From the NCBI GenBank assembly GCA_029448655.1, contig JACCLO010000012.1:1860001-1924000 (forward strand): a DNA stretch of 64,000 nt. The letters run 5' to 3'. The translations under genes were made by a program, and so were the position numbers. Position 1 is the stretch's first letter. Each line of letters starts with the position of its first letter. The notes beneath the pieces were generated by a model. That model ran no database searches. It was not told where the DNA came from and saw only the letters and a program-made list of their open reading frames with translations. This DNA comes from Wolfiporia cocos (Eukaryota; Basidiomycota; Agaricomycetes; Polyporales; Phaeolaceae). Of this stretch, positions 1 to 11,204 are shown piece by piece.

Positions 1-2720
1 ACGTCGTCTCCCCATAAGCTCAATCCGTCGGATCCACCCATTACTCTGTGCCACAGACTGCGTGCATGGAGCTTCAAAAGTGAGAGCTTGACAGGCAAAT
101 AAGCCTCGCTGTTAGTATCCAGAGCAGAATCGTAGTGGCGTTTCGCAAGATGGAAGTCCTGCTCAATCGTACAGGTGTTAACTACAAGTACTCATCCGTT
201 GCTGTGAGAACTCACCCGAGGTACGCCCACGCCGTTCTCGTACATCCATCCAAGGTTCCACATCGCCAAGGCAGACATTTGCGTGTCTGCGGCCGACTGG
301 TAGTATCCCGCTGCCTTCTCCCACCGAGCCTCTTCCGGCTCGTCTGGAACGCCCAGGCCGTGATAGTAGTAGTCGCCCACCTTGACCAGCGCGTCAACGT
401 TGCGCTGCGCAGCGGAGCGGGTCCACTGGGTGAGCGCTAGTCGGGCCGTGTCGTTCGAAGGGGAGATAGGCGCGAACCTGGTGAAGCGCAGAATGCTCTT
501 ATCTGTTAAGCGAGCAGGTGTCATATTTATGGTCGGTGTAGGCGATGTAAAAAGGAACATGCCTTGGTCGAGAACGAATGCGAGGTTGTTCTGTGCTACC
601 TCGAACCCTCGCTCAGCGGCAATCCACCATCTCAGCATAGCCATTTCGCTCCCCCGCTCCGTACCGAGATTCCATGCCGCCTCCGCTTCGCTCAGCAGAT
701 CCTCATCCCAGGTACCGCGCTCTGATACGAGCTTGTAGAACGAGACAGCTATTGCGCAAGAGCTCCCGGCGATATTGTTGCTTGTTGAAGGATCCCTCGC
801 CTGCCTGCTTTGCATCTCGGCTAGATAGTAGTAGGCCTCAAATGGAGAGCCTTGCCGGACAGCAGTCTCAAAATATGTCGCGGCAAGTCTCAGGTCACCA
901 CGTTCTGCTCGAAGTGAGCACGGCTACTTTGTAACATACGAGAAGCGAAACGCACCATAGTAGATCTTGCCGAGATTAACCTGCGCCTCAGCGTGCTCCT
1001 GCGTGGCAGCGGCAACGAAATGTGTGATGGCTTTCTTGATATCCTTCCGCCCGTCCACGAGCCCGTCTCTCCAGATGATGCCCAGCCCATTATGCGATTC
1101 CTTCTCGCCAACCGTGACGCCACGCTCGAACCACATTTTCGCGATAGCCGCGTCCTTTTTCACGCCCTCACCGCGGAGATACATGCGCCCAAGGTATCCC
1201 GCTGCGAGCGCAGCATACCCGGTATGCGTGGGGCTGTCCTCCTTTGCACCCACGTCCCTCTGTCCCGGCTGCGGGTCGCGCGGCCACACCTGACGCGCGA
1301 TGCGCAGGAAGTAGTACCGCGCGCGGGAGAAGTCGCGCGGGACAGCGCTCGCACCATCGCCGCCGGACGCGATCCCGCCCGGGAGCGCATAGATGCTGCC
1401 CTGGTAGAAGATCTTGCCAAGCCGGTAAGCGAAATCAACCTCGCCGCGGTCGGCGTTGAACAGATAGTACTCCAGCAGGTCCTCCCACGTTTCGCCCGCC
1501 GCGCGCGCGTTCGCCGTCTTGATTACTGGCCGCCCGGCATTGAGGCCCGTCGACGCCACGCTGGCTCCAGGGCCGTACACACCCCCGACGAGATCGGACA
1601 GTTTGTGCGCTGCGAGCGGAAGCGTCCGTCCGCCTGGAGGGCCCGACAGGAACCTGGCCATTGCTACGAGTGATCAGCCCGACAAACAATGCGGGAGTCG
1701 TTCATGCATACCTTGTTCAGCTGATTCCTCGTACCAATTCAACGCGTCCATGCAGTTCTCTGCGACGCCAATCCCAGACCAATACCGGTATCCCAGTGCC
1801 ATTTGTGCGCCCTTGTGCCCGCCGTTCGCGGCAAATGTGAGGTACAGCTGCGCCTGCGCTTGGTCGACAGGTACAACTTCGTGATATCCAGTGGCATGGA
1901 AGAACCCGAGGAGCGCTTGTGATGAGGCATTCCCATTGAGGAGCGCGTGTGAGGCGAATGAACGATAGCCTGTTGCAGGGTCAGCCGGGAAGTAACTATT
2001 TGGTGGAAACTGTAGAGGTTAGCACTCGTCGAGGTAGTTGCGCTCAGTACGAGGCTCACCAATAAGACTTGGCCCAGTGTATAAAGCGCATCCATGTTTC
2101 CCAGCTCAGCCGCGTGCTGTAGCAAATCTATCACTTTCACTGCCTTGCCGTGTAGCTCCTCGTCCTTTTTTCTTCCTCCCGAGAGGTCATGCTTTAAATA
2201 TCCTGTCACGGATTGGGGGAGCCATGATTGATGTAGAAGTTTGATCACTATGCGCATCGCACTTGCAATGGGGCCATGTCCCTGGATACTGGGGAAGAAG
2301 GATGATAGCTGCAATCCGTTCCCGTTTGAGTAGTAATGCGATGGTTCTTCCGATTGCGACGGTGGGATTGCGGTGAGTGTGGCCAACGTGGACAAGGCCT
2401 GCTTATAGGCTCTGAAAGCTGCAGCACAACTTGAATTCAGTTGCTCTGTCGCATTAACATCAGTAGTGATGCATACCTTCATTAGTAGGATCTATGAGCT
2501 GTGAACTCTCTTGGCTCTGGACAGATCCGACAGATGGGTCGTAGACCTGAAAGTATGCTGCTGAGGAATGAAGCGATAAAAAGAGCAGGATACGTACATT
2601 GCCTCCGCTTGGATTACTTGTTTCAGCGGTGCATAATGCAGCAAGTGCGATCAACCCGAAGGCAATGAAGCTCGCCTTACGCGCGCGATTCTTGGATTGT
2701 GAACCCATGAGGACTTTCAA
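1..2720 (-). CDS. HRD3: HRD3/SEL1L-like ERAD adaptor, 3' end beyond window
   Basis: HRD3/SEL1L proteins are ER-membrane partners of the Hrd1 ubiquitin ligase and present misfolded lumenal proteins for degradation. The first exon begins with a short basic stretch and a hydrophobic signal-like segment (about residues 16-33). Later exons carry Sel1 repeats: GYLGRMYLRGEGV, HNGLGIIWRDGL and AMWNLGWMYENGVGV are clear. The last visible exon (about 1-161) reads QDFHLAKRHYD, a conserved block of this family. Introns are short GT-AG, for example after position 216 (minus strand GTGAGT). I chose the ATG at 2720; an in-frame ATG at 2708 is an alternative. The C-terminal membrane anchor lies outside the window. 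The gene is divergent from EFG1 across about 470 bp. Family assignment is firm; exact exon ends in the middle were not all resolved. Confidence 0.88.
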
Positions 2721-3188
2721 GCAGACGGCCTCGGCAGCCGTAGGAGTCGTACACAGATCAGACTAGAGAACGCGTAAGAGTAGCTTGTCGATGGTTCCAC
2801 AAAGTCACAGCGGAATGTCCTGGAGGCTGGAGAACGAATGAAGCCCGAAGTGTACACCGGTAGGCGGATCAGGATTAAACAACCTTCACAAGGTGCTTGT
2901 TTCTTCAGAAATTACAAGTGCATGTCAGAGACAATGTAGGTATTTAGCCTGGTGAAGTTGAGCCCCGCTTGTGCTACGCCAGACTGGTAATGGAGAGTGC
3001 GCGTACACGCCAGGATCTCGATCGACCACAACGCCACGTACGCGTAAATAATCGTATCTTATCTGATAATTCTAGTTTGCCGTTATCTATTTTCGATCGA
3101 AGAAGCATTTGTACTTTCTTATGCTCGTCCGTCTGATCTTGTCTTGAAACCTGTGCTTCACAGCTGCAAATACTGTGGTACTCTTCTC
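2721..3188. promoter_or_regulatory. Shared intergenic promoter region of HRD3 and EFG1
   Basis: This 468-bp gap separates two divergently transcribed genes and must hold both promoters. I see no clear TATA box or known operator, only AT-rich tracts near 3060-3120. Role inferred from position. Confidence 0.4.
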
Positions 3189-4328
3189 ATGGCACCTATC
3201 CGAAACGGAGAATCCTCGAACGCATCAACGTCGAAATCAAGTACGCATTCGAACAATCCTGCCCTCAAGTCCAAATACAGCCGGAAACCCAACAAGCAGA
3301 GACCAACGAATGATCACTCTGCTTCCGCCGCGCTCCCTGGAGTGCAAAAAATCAAGGCAGCATTGAGACAGACTCGAAGACTGCTCGCGAAGGTACATCG
3401 AATATCACTCGGAATATTGATTACTGAGATCATGGCCATTCATGCAGGACAATCTGGCTGCCGATGTCCGCGCGAAAACAGAACGCCGCCTGAAGGCGCT
3501 GGAAGCTGATCTTGCGCATGCAGAACTTGCTCGCAAAGAACGAGCAATGTCTTCACGGTACCATGCTGTCAAATTCTTCGGTGAGCCCACCGTGCTTGCG
3601 TGCGGCGGATTTACTCCTGGAGCTAGAATCTTATGTGCTTTGACTTGCGGCCAACACAGAACGTCAGAAGGTAACGCGGCGGATTAAGCAAGTCAAGCGC
3701 CAACTGTCCGAGAGCACCAGTAAAGACGCTGTAAAATTGGATAAGAAGGAGCGTAAGAAGCTGACGAAGAATCTCGAGGAGTTAAGAGTGGACTTGAATT
3801 ATACCCTCGTTGGTTTCCGCCTCGCAGTTTTCCGCTTAGTCGATTGCTCAATATGCTACATCATAGCACTATCCAAAACTCAGGAAATACATCTCGCTAT
3901 TCCCGCCCGAACTCCGCCAACAGCCGCACGAGCATCTAGACCCATTCCCCCACCTTTATCTCTCCTCAAATTCATCATCTGCAGAGGGAATCAGCGAAAC
4001 GGACGCACAAAGAGAAGAAGTGCGCGCATGGGTGCGCGAGCAGATGGCCGCGGGGCAAATGAGCGCCGAGCCGGAGGTGTACGGGCAAGTGGGCAAGCAG
4101 GAGGAAGGATCCAAGAAAGCGTCAGCATCCCTCGCGGGTGGCGGAGCGGCAAGCAAGGCGAGGAATTGGGACCACACGAAGGATGCCGCCGCCGCCGAGT
4201 CGTGTGGAAGCAATGCAGCGAAGAGAGAGGCGGGACTCGAGGGGGACGCGTTCTTCGGCGATGACGACAGCAGTGAAGAGGAGGCGAGCGACGGTGACGA
4301 AGATGATGATCCAATGGAGGAAGACTGA
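3189..4328 (+). CDS. EFG1: rRNA-processing protein EFG1
   Basis: EFG1 family proteins are nucleolar factors needed for early cleavages of the 18S rRNA precursor. Four exons give an uninterrupted 315-residue protein: 3189-3392, 3448-3580, 3660-3808 and 3867-4328, all with GT-AG introns of 55-79 bp. Seen in the sequence: a basic N-terminus, the family block with VQKIKAALRQTRRLLAK, a charged helical region (RRIKQVKRQLSES, then LDKKERKKLTKNLEELRVD), then HYPKLRKYISLFP, which spans the last splice and confirms it. The C-terminus is very acidic (FFGDDDSSEEE). The ATG at 3189 was preferred over an upstream in-frame ATG at 3144 because the protein then starts with the expected basic tail. Length is normal for the family. 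Confidence 0.9.
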
Positions 4329-4765
4329 TGGTTGGCGGTAGATCGTGAGCATTCAAAGTCATCACGTTTGTCTGTGCGGATGGAATAGACGAGTGAGGTC
4401 GCAGTCATCGTGCTGGCTACAGGTTGCAGTAGCACGATGATTGATGACGGTGAAGCCGTGTTCGGGCTTGTTTCGTCAGCAAAGTCAGCCTAGTTTAAAG
4501 ACTTCCCAACGACTTGTGAGTTCATACCACAGCAACACCGGTTTGTCCTTGCCATTAGATGGTTTTGCGATGTTATGATATGCTACATCGAAAGCAGCAG
4601 CAGTGTCATTTCCTTCTGATGGACTCATTTTATGCAAAGACTTCAGTAATTGCATTGGTATGGGATGTTTTACCTCCCCTGATACTACTTCTTGCCTGGA
4701 TGGATATCAAACTCACCTTCCGCTAAGACGAGGTCAAGCAGTTGCGGGATTGCATTGAACCCCAG
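4329..4765. other. EFG1 3' flank, no gene seen
   Basis: No coding signal, RNA gene or repeat recognised. It probably contains the EFG1 3' UTR and terminator. Confidence 0.5.
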
Positions 4766-5209
4766 TAGGGCTGTTCAATTCTTATCGTTCAGTTCGTTCA
4801 CTTCAATCGAGAGCGATCGAGCGAATCGAAAATGAAACTCAGACGCAATTGCGAGGCGAGTGCTTCGCGCCTTGCGCGAGGTACGAGCGCTCGGCCGAAC
4901 GTTTGCTTACTAAGCAAGTGGGGAGACGCGTAAGCGCATTTGCGCGGCAACCCCCGGCGAAGACCCTCGTAGCCCGCTGCAAAAATGACCCACCCAGCCA
5001 CTCCCCCAGTGTTGGATGGTGTAGTCGTGCCACCGCCTCGTTTCGGCCTCTACACCGCCAACCAACGCTTGAGAAGTTCAGTCCTTTGTGGCTCAGCTCG
5101 GTCGTCTCCCTCGCGCGCGAAGCGCTCGGAAATCCGTCTCATCGCATTCCCAGCTGCTTCCAAACACGGATTTTCACACCTTCAAAATACCGTGGCCTTA
5201 GCACCTTCC

Positions 5210-5370
5210 ACTGCGTGAAGCCGCCGGTTTTCTGACACCTCAGAATCTCGCCGGAATCACCGATTCTGGGCAGATTCTGAAGGGATTCTGGGCAGATGCT
5301 AGGAGCGTCAGAATCCCTTCAGAATCTGCATATTTCTGACAGATTCCTGACAGATTCCTGACTAGCTGTC
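5210..5370. repeat. Inner inverted repeat, left arm (AGAATC-rich)
   Basis: The arm begins CACTGCGTGAAGCC, followed by repeated AGAATCT / GATTCTG units. It matches the reverse complement of 7530-7710, which ends in CACGCAGTG. The pair suggests a second, older inverted-repeat element inside the outer transposon. Confidence 0.6.
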
Positions 5371-6132
5371 AAAAGACTATGCCATTATAAGGTTATTAAA
5401 TTATGTAATACGTGGTATTTTGCGCCAAGTCCAATGACACGATTATAAGGAGCTATATATGCTAACCTTATTTGACTGTGACTGGCTACTGCTGATGTCA
5501 TAAACCGAAGGCGAAGACTCGTCTTTGATCAGCCTACATCCTTCGATCCCTTCCTCCTCCTCCAAGTCCCTCTCCTCTGTCAGTGGATGCGGCAGTCCCG
5601 CTGAATGCGACATGTATCATGTTGTATAGATGAGTATGCAAGCTTTATATGCACTGACATGTATTTCTCATTGATAGCCCTGGTTAATTAGTGGCCATCG
5701 TGCCATAGCATCGAGTTCTCAAAGTTGATGCAGCATACAGAAGAGTCAGCAGTGATCATTCTTCTCTACATCAATGGTAACGGCTCATTCATACCATAGA
5801 CGTCAGACAATTGATCTGGCGTAGAAAGTTGGGTCGCGCCATACCACGGCTGCACCTCACCGCCTGCCCAGTAAAGCGGACGTGTGCCGGTACGTGCACC
5901 CTGTATGTATTCGCTTTCAGACTCACATGCCCATATCCATACCAGATGCCCACCGTATGAGTTCCAATCCCGCCGTACCCGACTGACTTCCAGCACGCGC
6001 ATTCACCTCCTGCACTGTGGCGATGAGATTGTACCATGCGCCGCGCTCGACACGCGCGCACTTCCAACAAGCGCAGCATTGGTGCAGCATCACATATCAG
6101 GTAAGCTATTGTGATCATTATTACTTCGGCTG

Positions 6133-7060
6133 TGACACAAGCAACAAACTAGCACTCAACCGGGGGAAGGGGGCTCGCTCAAAGGCGCCTTCCAGGTCCC
6201 GGGACCACTAGCCGTCAAAGGCCAAGACAAGTCTGAGGTTTACGCTCAAGACTGCCTGGCATATATACTCCTAATGTATTTGTACATGTTTGTGTACGGC
6301 GGCTCAGAGGCCTCTACATACTGGTATCTAACTGGCTATGAGCTACGGGCCGGTAATGGCATCGGAGCGCTAGGGTGCGAGGATGTCCATGGCGACGTAA
6401 TATATAAGGGGTGGATCTAAGGAGTAGCCAATCTGTCGGGTTCGATTGGTGGTTCTCGTCGATCGTAGGTGCGCCGGTAATGGCGGGGTTCTAAGTCCGT
6501 GATCGGGTGTGGTCTGCCACGATTGGGGTATAGCGCTCTGTGACTGGTAGGGTTCTCAGTCGTGCAGAGCCTCGGGTTATTATCCCTGCCTGATGTACTC
6601 GTAGGTCAGGGTGCATATGGGGTATAGTATAATGTTTATGCCAGTAATGGCGAGTGTCCGTGCGGTAGGGACGCGAGGCGTTAGGTTTAGTACTATGGGT
6701 CACGTGCTAGTGTAGATCGTTCCCTAGTCGGCGTATAGCGTAGTGTACGGTGACGGTTTAGCCTGAGTTGTACAAGGCGTACCGTCGTGCTATCGTAGCC
6801 TGTTGGGCTCTAGGGATCGGCTCGTGACTCCGGGGTTTAGGGACTAGGCAGCGTATGCCTTGCTGCCGGGACTTGGACTGAGTTTAGGGTTAGACTGCTG
6901 GTGGCCTGCTAGTGCCCGTAGTGTCCTGTATAGCGGAGGGCTCCTACTAGCATTGCCGTGGGGTTCCAGCTGGGCTCGGATAGAGTGCTGTAGCGTGCGT
7001 ACGGCGTGAGTGGGTGTCAACCTAGGGTGTTCTACTAGGCTTTGAAATTGGCTTGTGACA
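6133..7060 (-). mobile_element. Solo LTR, 928 bp, TSD GGCTG
   Basis: It runs from TGACACAAGCAAC to GGCTTGTGACA, a TG...CA bounded LTR, and is flanked by the same 5 bp GGCTG at 6128-6132 and 7061-7065. Related shorter copies lie at 19661-20043 and 34153-34525. Orientation is taken from the relatives, where a purine tract precedes the LTR at 20044. No internal region is present, so this is an LTR-LTR recombination product. Confidence 0.85.
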
Positions 7061-7529
7061 GGCTGACTCGCATCTTCAAGAAGAGTATGGCGCATATAGC
7101 CACTTCGCACAAAAACTCAGAGGCGTTGATACTATGGCACGTCGGGCAGTTCATGTTGCGTCGGTGCTTACTGATGTTGTTATCTGCGTACAGGTTCCAG
7201 ACAGCGCATGCACCGGACGAACGGGAAGGCGCGCCCAGTCACAAAACATAGACCGTAGGGTGTCGGCGGAGGTGCGGGAGAACAGAAGTATCAAGTTGTG
7301 AGGGATCCGGCTGCTTCGTTGCTACATTCTCCTGCTTTCGACATATTCAAGATTGCTTCAGTACGATTGAGCATTCCTGTATATCCACAATGATATCTGA
7401 ATATATATTATTATATGATCCCTGACCTGCCCAGGATTCAAAAGTGGACAAATATGATCTGTAGATTACATAATATGCACCTCCGGACACTTGTCATAGT
7501 CATTTTACCTTGTCAGACCGTGTTCTGGG

Positions 7530-7710
7530 TGTTCAGAATCACATCAGAACCTAGCCCGAAATCTCCCCGAAACATGCCAAAAACTTCATCATTCTGGCGA
7601 GATTCTGGGGTCCCAGATTTTTCTTAGAGTTCGCTCAGAATCCGCTCAGAATCCGTCGATTCTGACGAGATTCTGGGCGCCAGAGAATCGCCCGTTTCAC
7701 GCAGTGTTCG
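7530..7710. repeat. Inner inverted repeat, right arm (AGAATC-rich)
   Basis: Several AGAATC / GATTCTG units are followed by CGTTTCACGCAGTG, the mirror of the block at 5210-5370. Confidence 0.6.
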
Positions 7711-8583
7711 GAATTTTGCCCAATTCCGACCGAACTCTCTCACCCCAACCCATCCTTCCTAGTTCAAACATCACTCATTAATTGACATATACTCGTCACT
7801 GTACACTATCCTCACTCGCACTTAGGAAGCTAGCACTGCTCGACGTACCGGAATGCTGGTTGTGAATGTCCCGAGCTGGGGGTCGGTATTTTCGTCCTCC
7901 CATGACTCAGTCGGCACGCTCATTCCGCTTCAAACTTGAGGATTAGATGCATACATATAAGACTTGATGCTCTCTCATGGTATGCTCGTATATACAACGC
8001 GTCCAATAAGTTTGGCCCGGCATTTGCTGCGAGATACAAAGTGCGCGAGCGGCTGAGCGCCTCAGATGCCTGCCCGAAACGGCAGGAACGGTCGGAGTGT
8101 GTCTGAGTTTCATTTTCGATCGCTCGATCGCTCTCGAACTGAACGATAAGAATTGAACAGCCCTAGTACTTTGCATACGCTTTGCTTCGCGCCATGAAGC
8201 AAGAACCTTAGTACTTTGACACATCCAAAAATACAGCAGTGACGCAATTGGCCAGCTTGTTGGAATCCTTGACCAATACCAATCAGACAATTATTTTTAC
8301 AGCTACTCTGTGAGACCTGGAGGTTGTGTGAAGCAGGACAAATCGGGTAGGTCCGCCACCCAGATCCAACATACGATGATCATGATCATCATGATCGTGC
8401 ATCATCCTGATAATCGCAACTCAAGCCTCTGCCACCCACCACCATTTGTCCACTCGTTGAAAAACCACAATCACACGTTATTGAGAATCTGCATATAATA
8501 GCTGTCTGCATGAATGATGACAGTGTTACGCGGGGAAGAAAAAGAAGATGTCAATTTAAATGTCTCAGGCGCTTGTGTCCGCA

Positions 8584-9047
8584 AGAAGAGGATGTTGTTC
8601 TTTTTTGTGGTGGGTACGGGCGGGCGCGAGGCCCTAAAAGTTGCTGTTTACGAACACCGGGAGTTCCGATAGTGTGGGACCCCGACTCTGAGCGAGTACC
8701 CACTAAACACCCGCTGACACGTCTACAGGGTATCTCGGCCCTGGCGCGCTCTCCGGGTGACGCCACTTTGGAGGGGCTAAAGCCATAGGTCCATTAATGT
8801 AGCCCGGTCAGCTGGGGTTCCGACACCGTCCGGCCCCAAGAAATGTTGGTTGGCCACCAACCCAAACGGCGACGGGTTCGCCGAACCTTTGGGTGCTTCT
8901 TAGTTTCACCAGAGACTGCAAGCAGAGACTGGCTACTCAGTCCGGGGCCACGACAAGGTCAATGCACCATGGAGGACCTTCACGCTATCCTCATGGACAC
9001 CGTAATAGGGATCCTTAGGGCCGCCAACCCCGGGAGAAGAGGATGTT
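8584..9047 (-). mobile_element. 438-bp insertion with 13-bp target duplication, probable non-LTR retro-insertion
   Basis: AGAAGAGGATGTT occurs at 8584-8596 and again at 9035-9047. The 438 bp between them are absent from duplication copy 2. On the minus strand the insert ends in a short A-rich tail (CAAAAAAGAAC) next to one duplication. A long duplication plus an A-tail is the signature of target-primed reverse transcription (a truncated LINE or SINE). I do not recognise a reverse transcriptase motif in it. Confidence 0.6.
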
Positions 9048-9252
9048 CTTGAAGTCTGGGTGCACACGTTTAGCGCCGAAATTAGGCCACACTTCATGGT
9101 GCATCGTGAACCGTCTCAGCCGCGTCTTTAGCAATCACCGAGCTGCACAGTATACAACGGCTAGATCGACGACCTCTGACATACAGATTCAGCGAGGTAC
9201 GGACAACATCCACCGCGCGAGAGATAATCAGTAACAAGGACATCAGTATATC

Positions 9253-10944
9253 TCACTTCCTCGCTTGTCCCTTAAGCCTCTCATCTGCGCCCTCATCTGT
9301 TCCGCCCGTCGATCGCTTCGCCGTTGTAGCTTCCACGGATGGTCCAGCTTCGTCGCCTTCGTCCTCACCGGTCGCTTTGCCTACTTTGCCTGTCCCCTTT
9401 GCCTTATCTGCTTCATCGTCAGATCCAAAGGGATCATCTGTATTCTTTTTCTTCAACTTTAGCTTCGTCCTCGGCTTAGACAGGGCAGGCTTGTCTGCGG
9501 TAGTAGTGGCTGTATCGGCTGGTTTTGGGGTGGTGGCATCAGCGCCAGTGCTCTTGGACGCTTGAAGCTCGGCGAAATATTCTTCCTTAAGTTTCTATTT
9601 GCAGGTAAACTGTCGTAAGTAACGAGTGTGACAAAGAAGCATGGAAAGAACATGCCTTGATGTCTGCATCTGGCATCAATGCCGTATTCTTCCAGACCTA
9701 TGAACAGGATCAGCAACTATCATATGGTGTACTGTGCTGGATTTCTACCACAGGTTGGATCCCGCTTGGGTGCTTGCTATAAAGGCCTATACCGCATAAT
9801 TAAGCTCGTGTAACGTACTGAGTGAGGCATATATCCAGAGGGCCTACCAATTCTAGTGTACAAATTCGACTTGACACCCGTCAGGTCCATTCCGTGCCTT
9901 CTCAGGAGGACTTGCATGACCTATTGCAGAGGTAAACAGATCATGAACCACACGAATGAGAGGACAATGCTATCACCTCGGTAACATCCTGCTGGTTGTA
10001 CACATCAGGAACGTATAAACAGAGAACGTGGCGGTAGTTGGGTGTCTCATCTTGCGGGCACGTGGCTACCTTCGCTAGATGGGCACTCGTTGAGGATAGG
10101 GGGCCCGATATGAGAGAGTCTGCACGATTGCCGAGTCAAACAAGAGTCATCGGGAGATAGAATATAGTGAACATACTGGCAATGGTGGCCCAGACATGGT
10201 CGACCTTGTCCGGCGGTGCAAAAATGAGCCTGACAAAGCAAGCATGAGAAAAGCACAATCGCACGAATGAATATACAGCACCATTTTCCTGAGACATCTC
10301 CATGCCTGATGGAAATTTCCTTCAACTTCTCAGTCGCCTCTTTCTGAACCTAATAATATACAGACCTTGTGAGCGCTCAGACAAGCGTGGTCTTCAGCAT
10401 GAGAACAGTACCGCTTCACGCAGCTCCCTCTTGCTCTTGGTACCCTTCTTATTGGAGCGGATGGGTATCGAATCATCGTTCTGCGCAAATCACCGAACCT
10501 CAGCTATTTTGCGATGTGAGCCACAATGTGGCGCGTCACCTGGATCTCTGTCACCTTCGTGGTGACTTCTTTGACTGTGCGACCGGTGAGCGTCACAGAA
10601 ATTCGACTGCGCCAAGGCACTCACGCAGTTGAAAAGCTTCCTCTGCCGCAGAAGCAATATTGCCATCTTCTTTCGAATGATCAGACTTTCTCACCCACAG
10701 CCACTAGATAGATGTCTGAGTCTCGCCACTCCATTATCGACTCTTACAGTCTTTCTCACAGGTTTGGTACCATCATCATCTTGCACCATCGATGGCTTAT
10801 ACTGGAGTGAGAACCAGTGAGTACTTGTGAGAAAGCCGAAGAGAGAACACCCGCCTTTGTGAGAAACTCCTGAAGCGAAAGCTCAGAGTTTGCAGACCAG
10901 TAGTACGGATACCCTCGCGGAGAAATGTCGTCGTCGTTGCTCAT
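9253..10944 (-). CDS. DUF1917 (UPF0696-like) protein, paralogue 1
   Basis: DUF1917 proteins are small eIF4E-fold-like proteins of unclear function, widespread in basidiomycetes. The gene follows the same 11-exon plan as paralogue 2. It starts at 10944 (MSNDDDISPRGYPYYWS), then has the WLWVRKSD block, KEISIRHGDVSGKW spliced to LIFAPPDKVDHVWATIA, the strand YRHVLCLYVPDVYNQQDVTE, then NLYTRIG and VWKNTALMPDAD. It ends in a lysine-rich nuclear-type tail (DDPFGSDDEADK) at 9253. No stop or frameshift was found in the exons I followed. One lysine codon is lost relative to paralogue 2. The intron after ADIK begins with GC in both copies. I infer that both copies are still under some constraint. Confidence 0.75.
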
Positions 10945-11050
10945 CGTGCTGGAGGTTCTGTAGAACGTGAGGACTGGTCCTGTATTGATGGTTACAACGA
11001 CATACAGGCGCCCACGACGCGAGCGCGTCGCGTAATAACGGACGCGTTAT

Positions 11051-11204
11051 CCCCGCTACGTTAGTAAGGGGGGGTTTGCACCTGACTTCCATAATGCGAC
11101 TCCCGGGACGATCTTCTGCGGGCTACGTTAGTAGTGGGTTATTACAGCCGGGGCCTATCCCAGCTCCTCTGCCAGATTTGCAAAGTCACATGACGCCGCA
11201 CCTT
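11051..11204. repeat. Short stretch with two GCTACGTTAGTA motifs
   Basis: GCTACGTTAGTA appears near 11056 and again near 11130, each beside a G-run. No gene seen. Confidence 0.4.

Larger units (their letters stand above)
4766..8165. mobile_element. 3.4-kb non-autonomous DNA transposon with terminal inverted repeats
   Basis: The ends are inverted copies: TAGGGCTGTTCAATTCTTAT on the left (4766 on) matches the reverse complement of the right end (8097-8165) over about 66 bp. Only a 14-bp extra stretch near 4795 in the left arm breaks the match. TA sits at both outer edges and could be the target duplication of a Tc1/mariner-type element, but TA may instead be part of the repeat. No transposase reading frame is visible, so the element is non-autonomous or gutted. 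It carries an inner inverted pair of AGAATC-rich blocks and one solo LTR. Confidence 0.75.
8400..11050. repeat. Segmental duplication, copy 1 (partner 36033-38225)
   Basis: The stretch from about 8400 to the shared CGGACGCGTTAT near 11049 aligns with 36033-38225 in the same orientation. Divergence looks like 10-15 % by eye. Copy 1 is longer because it contains a 438-bp insertion at 8597-9034. Homology stops abruptly after CGGACGCGTTAT in both copies. Each copy holds one DUF1917 gene. Confidence 0.85.
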
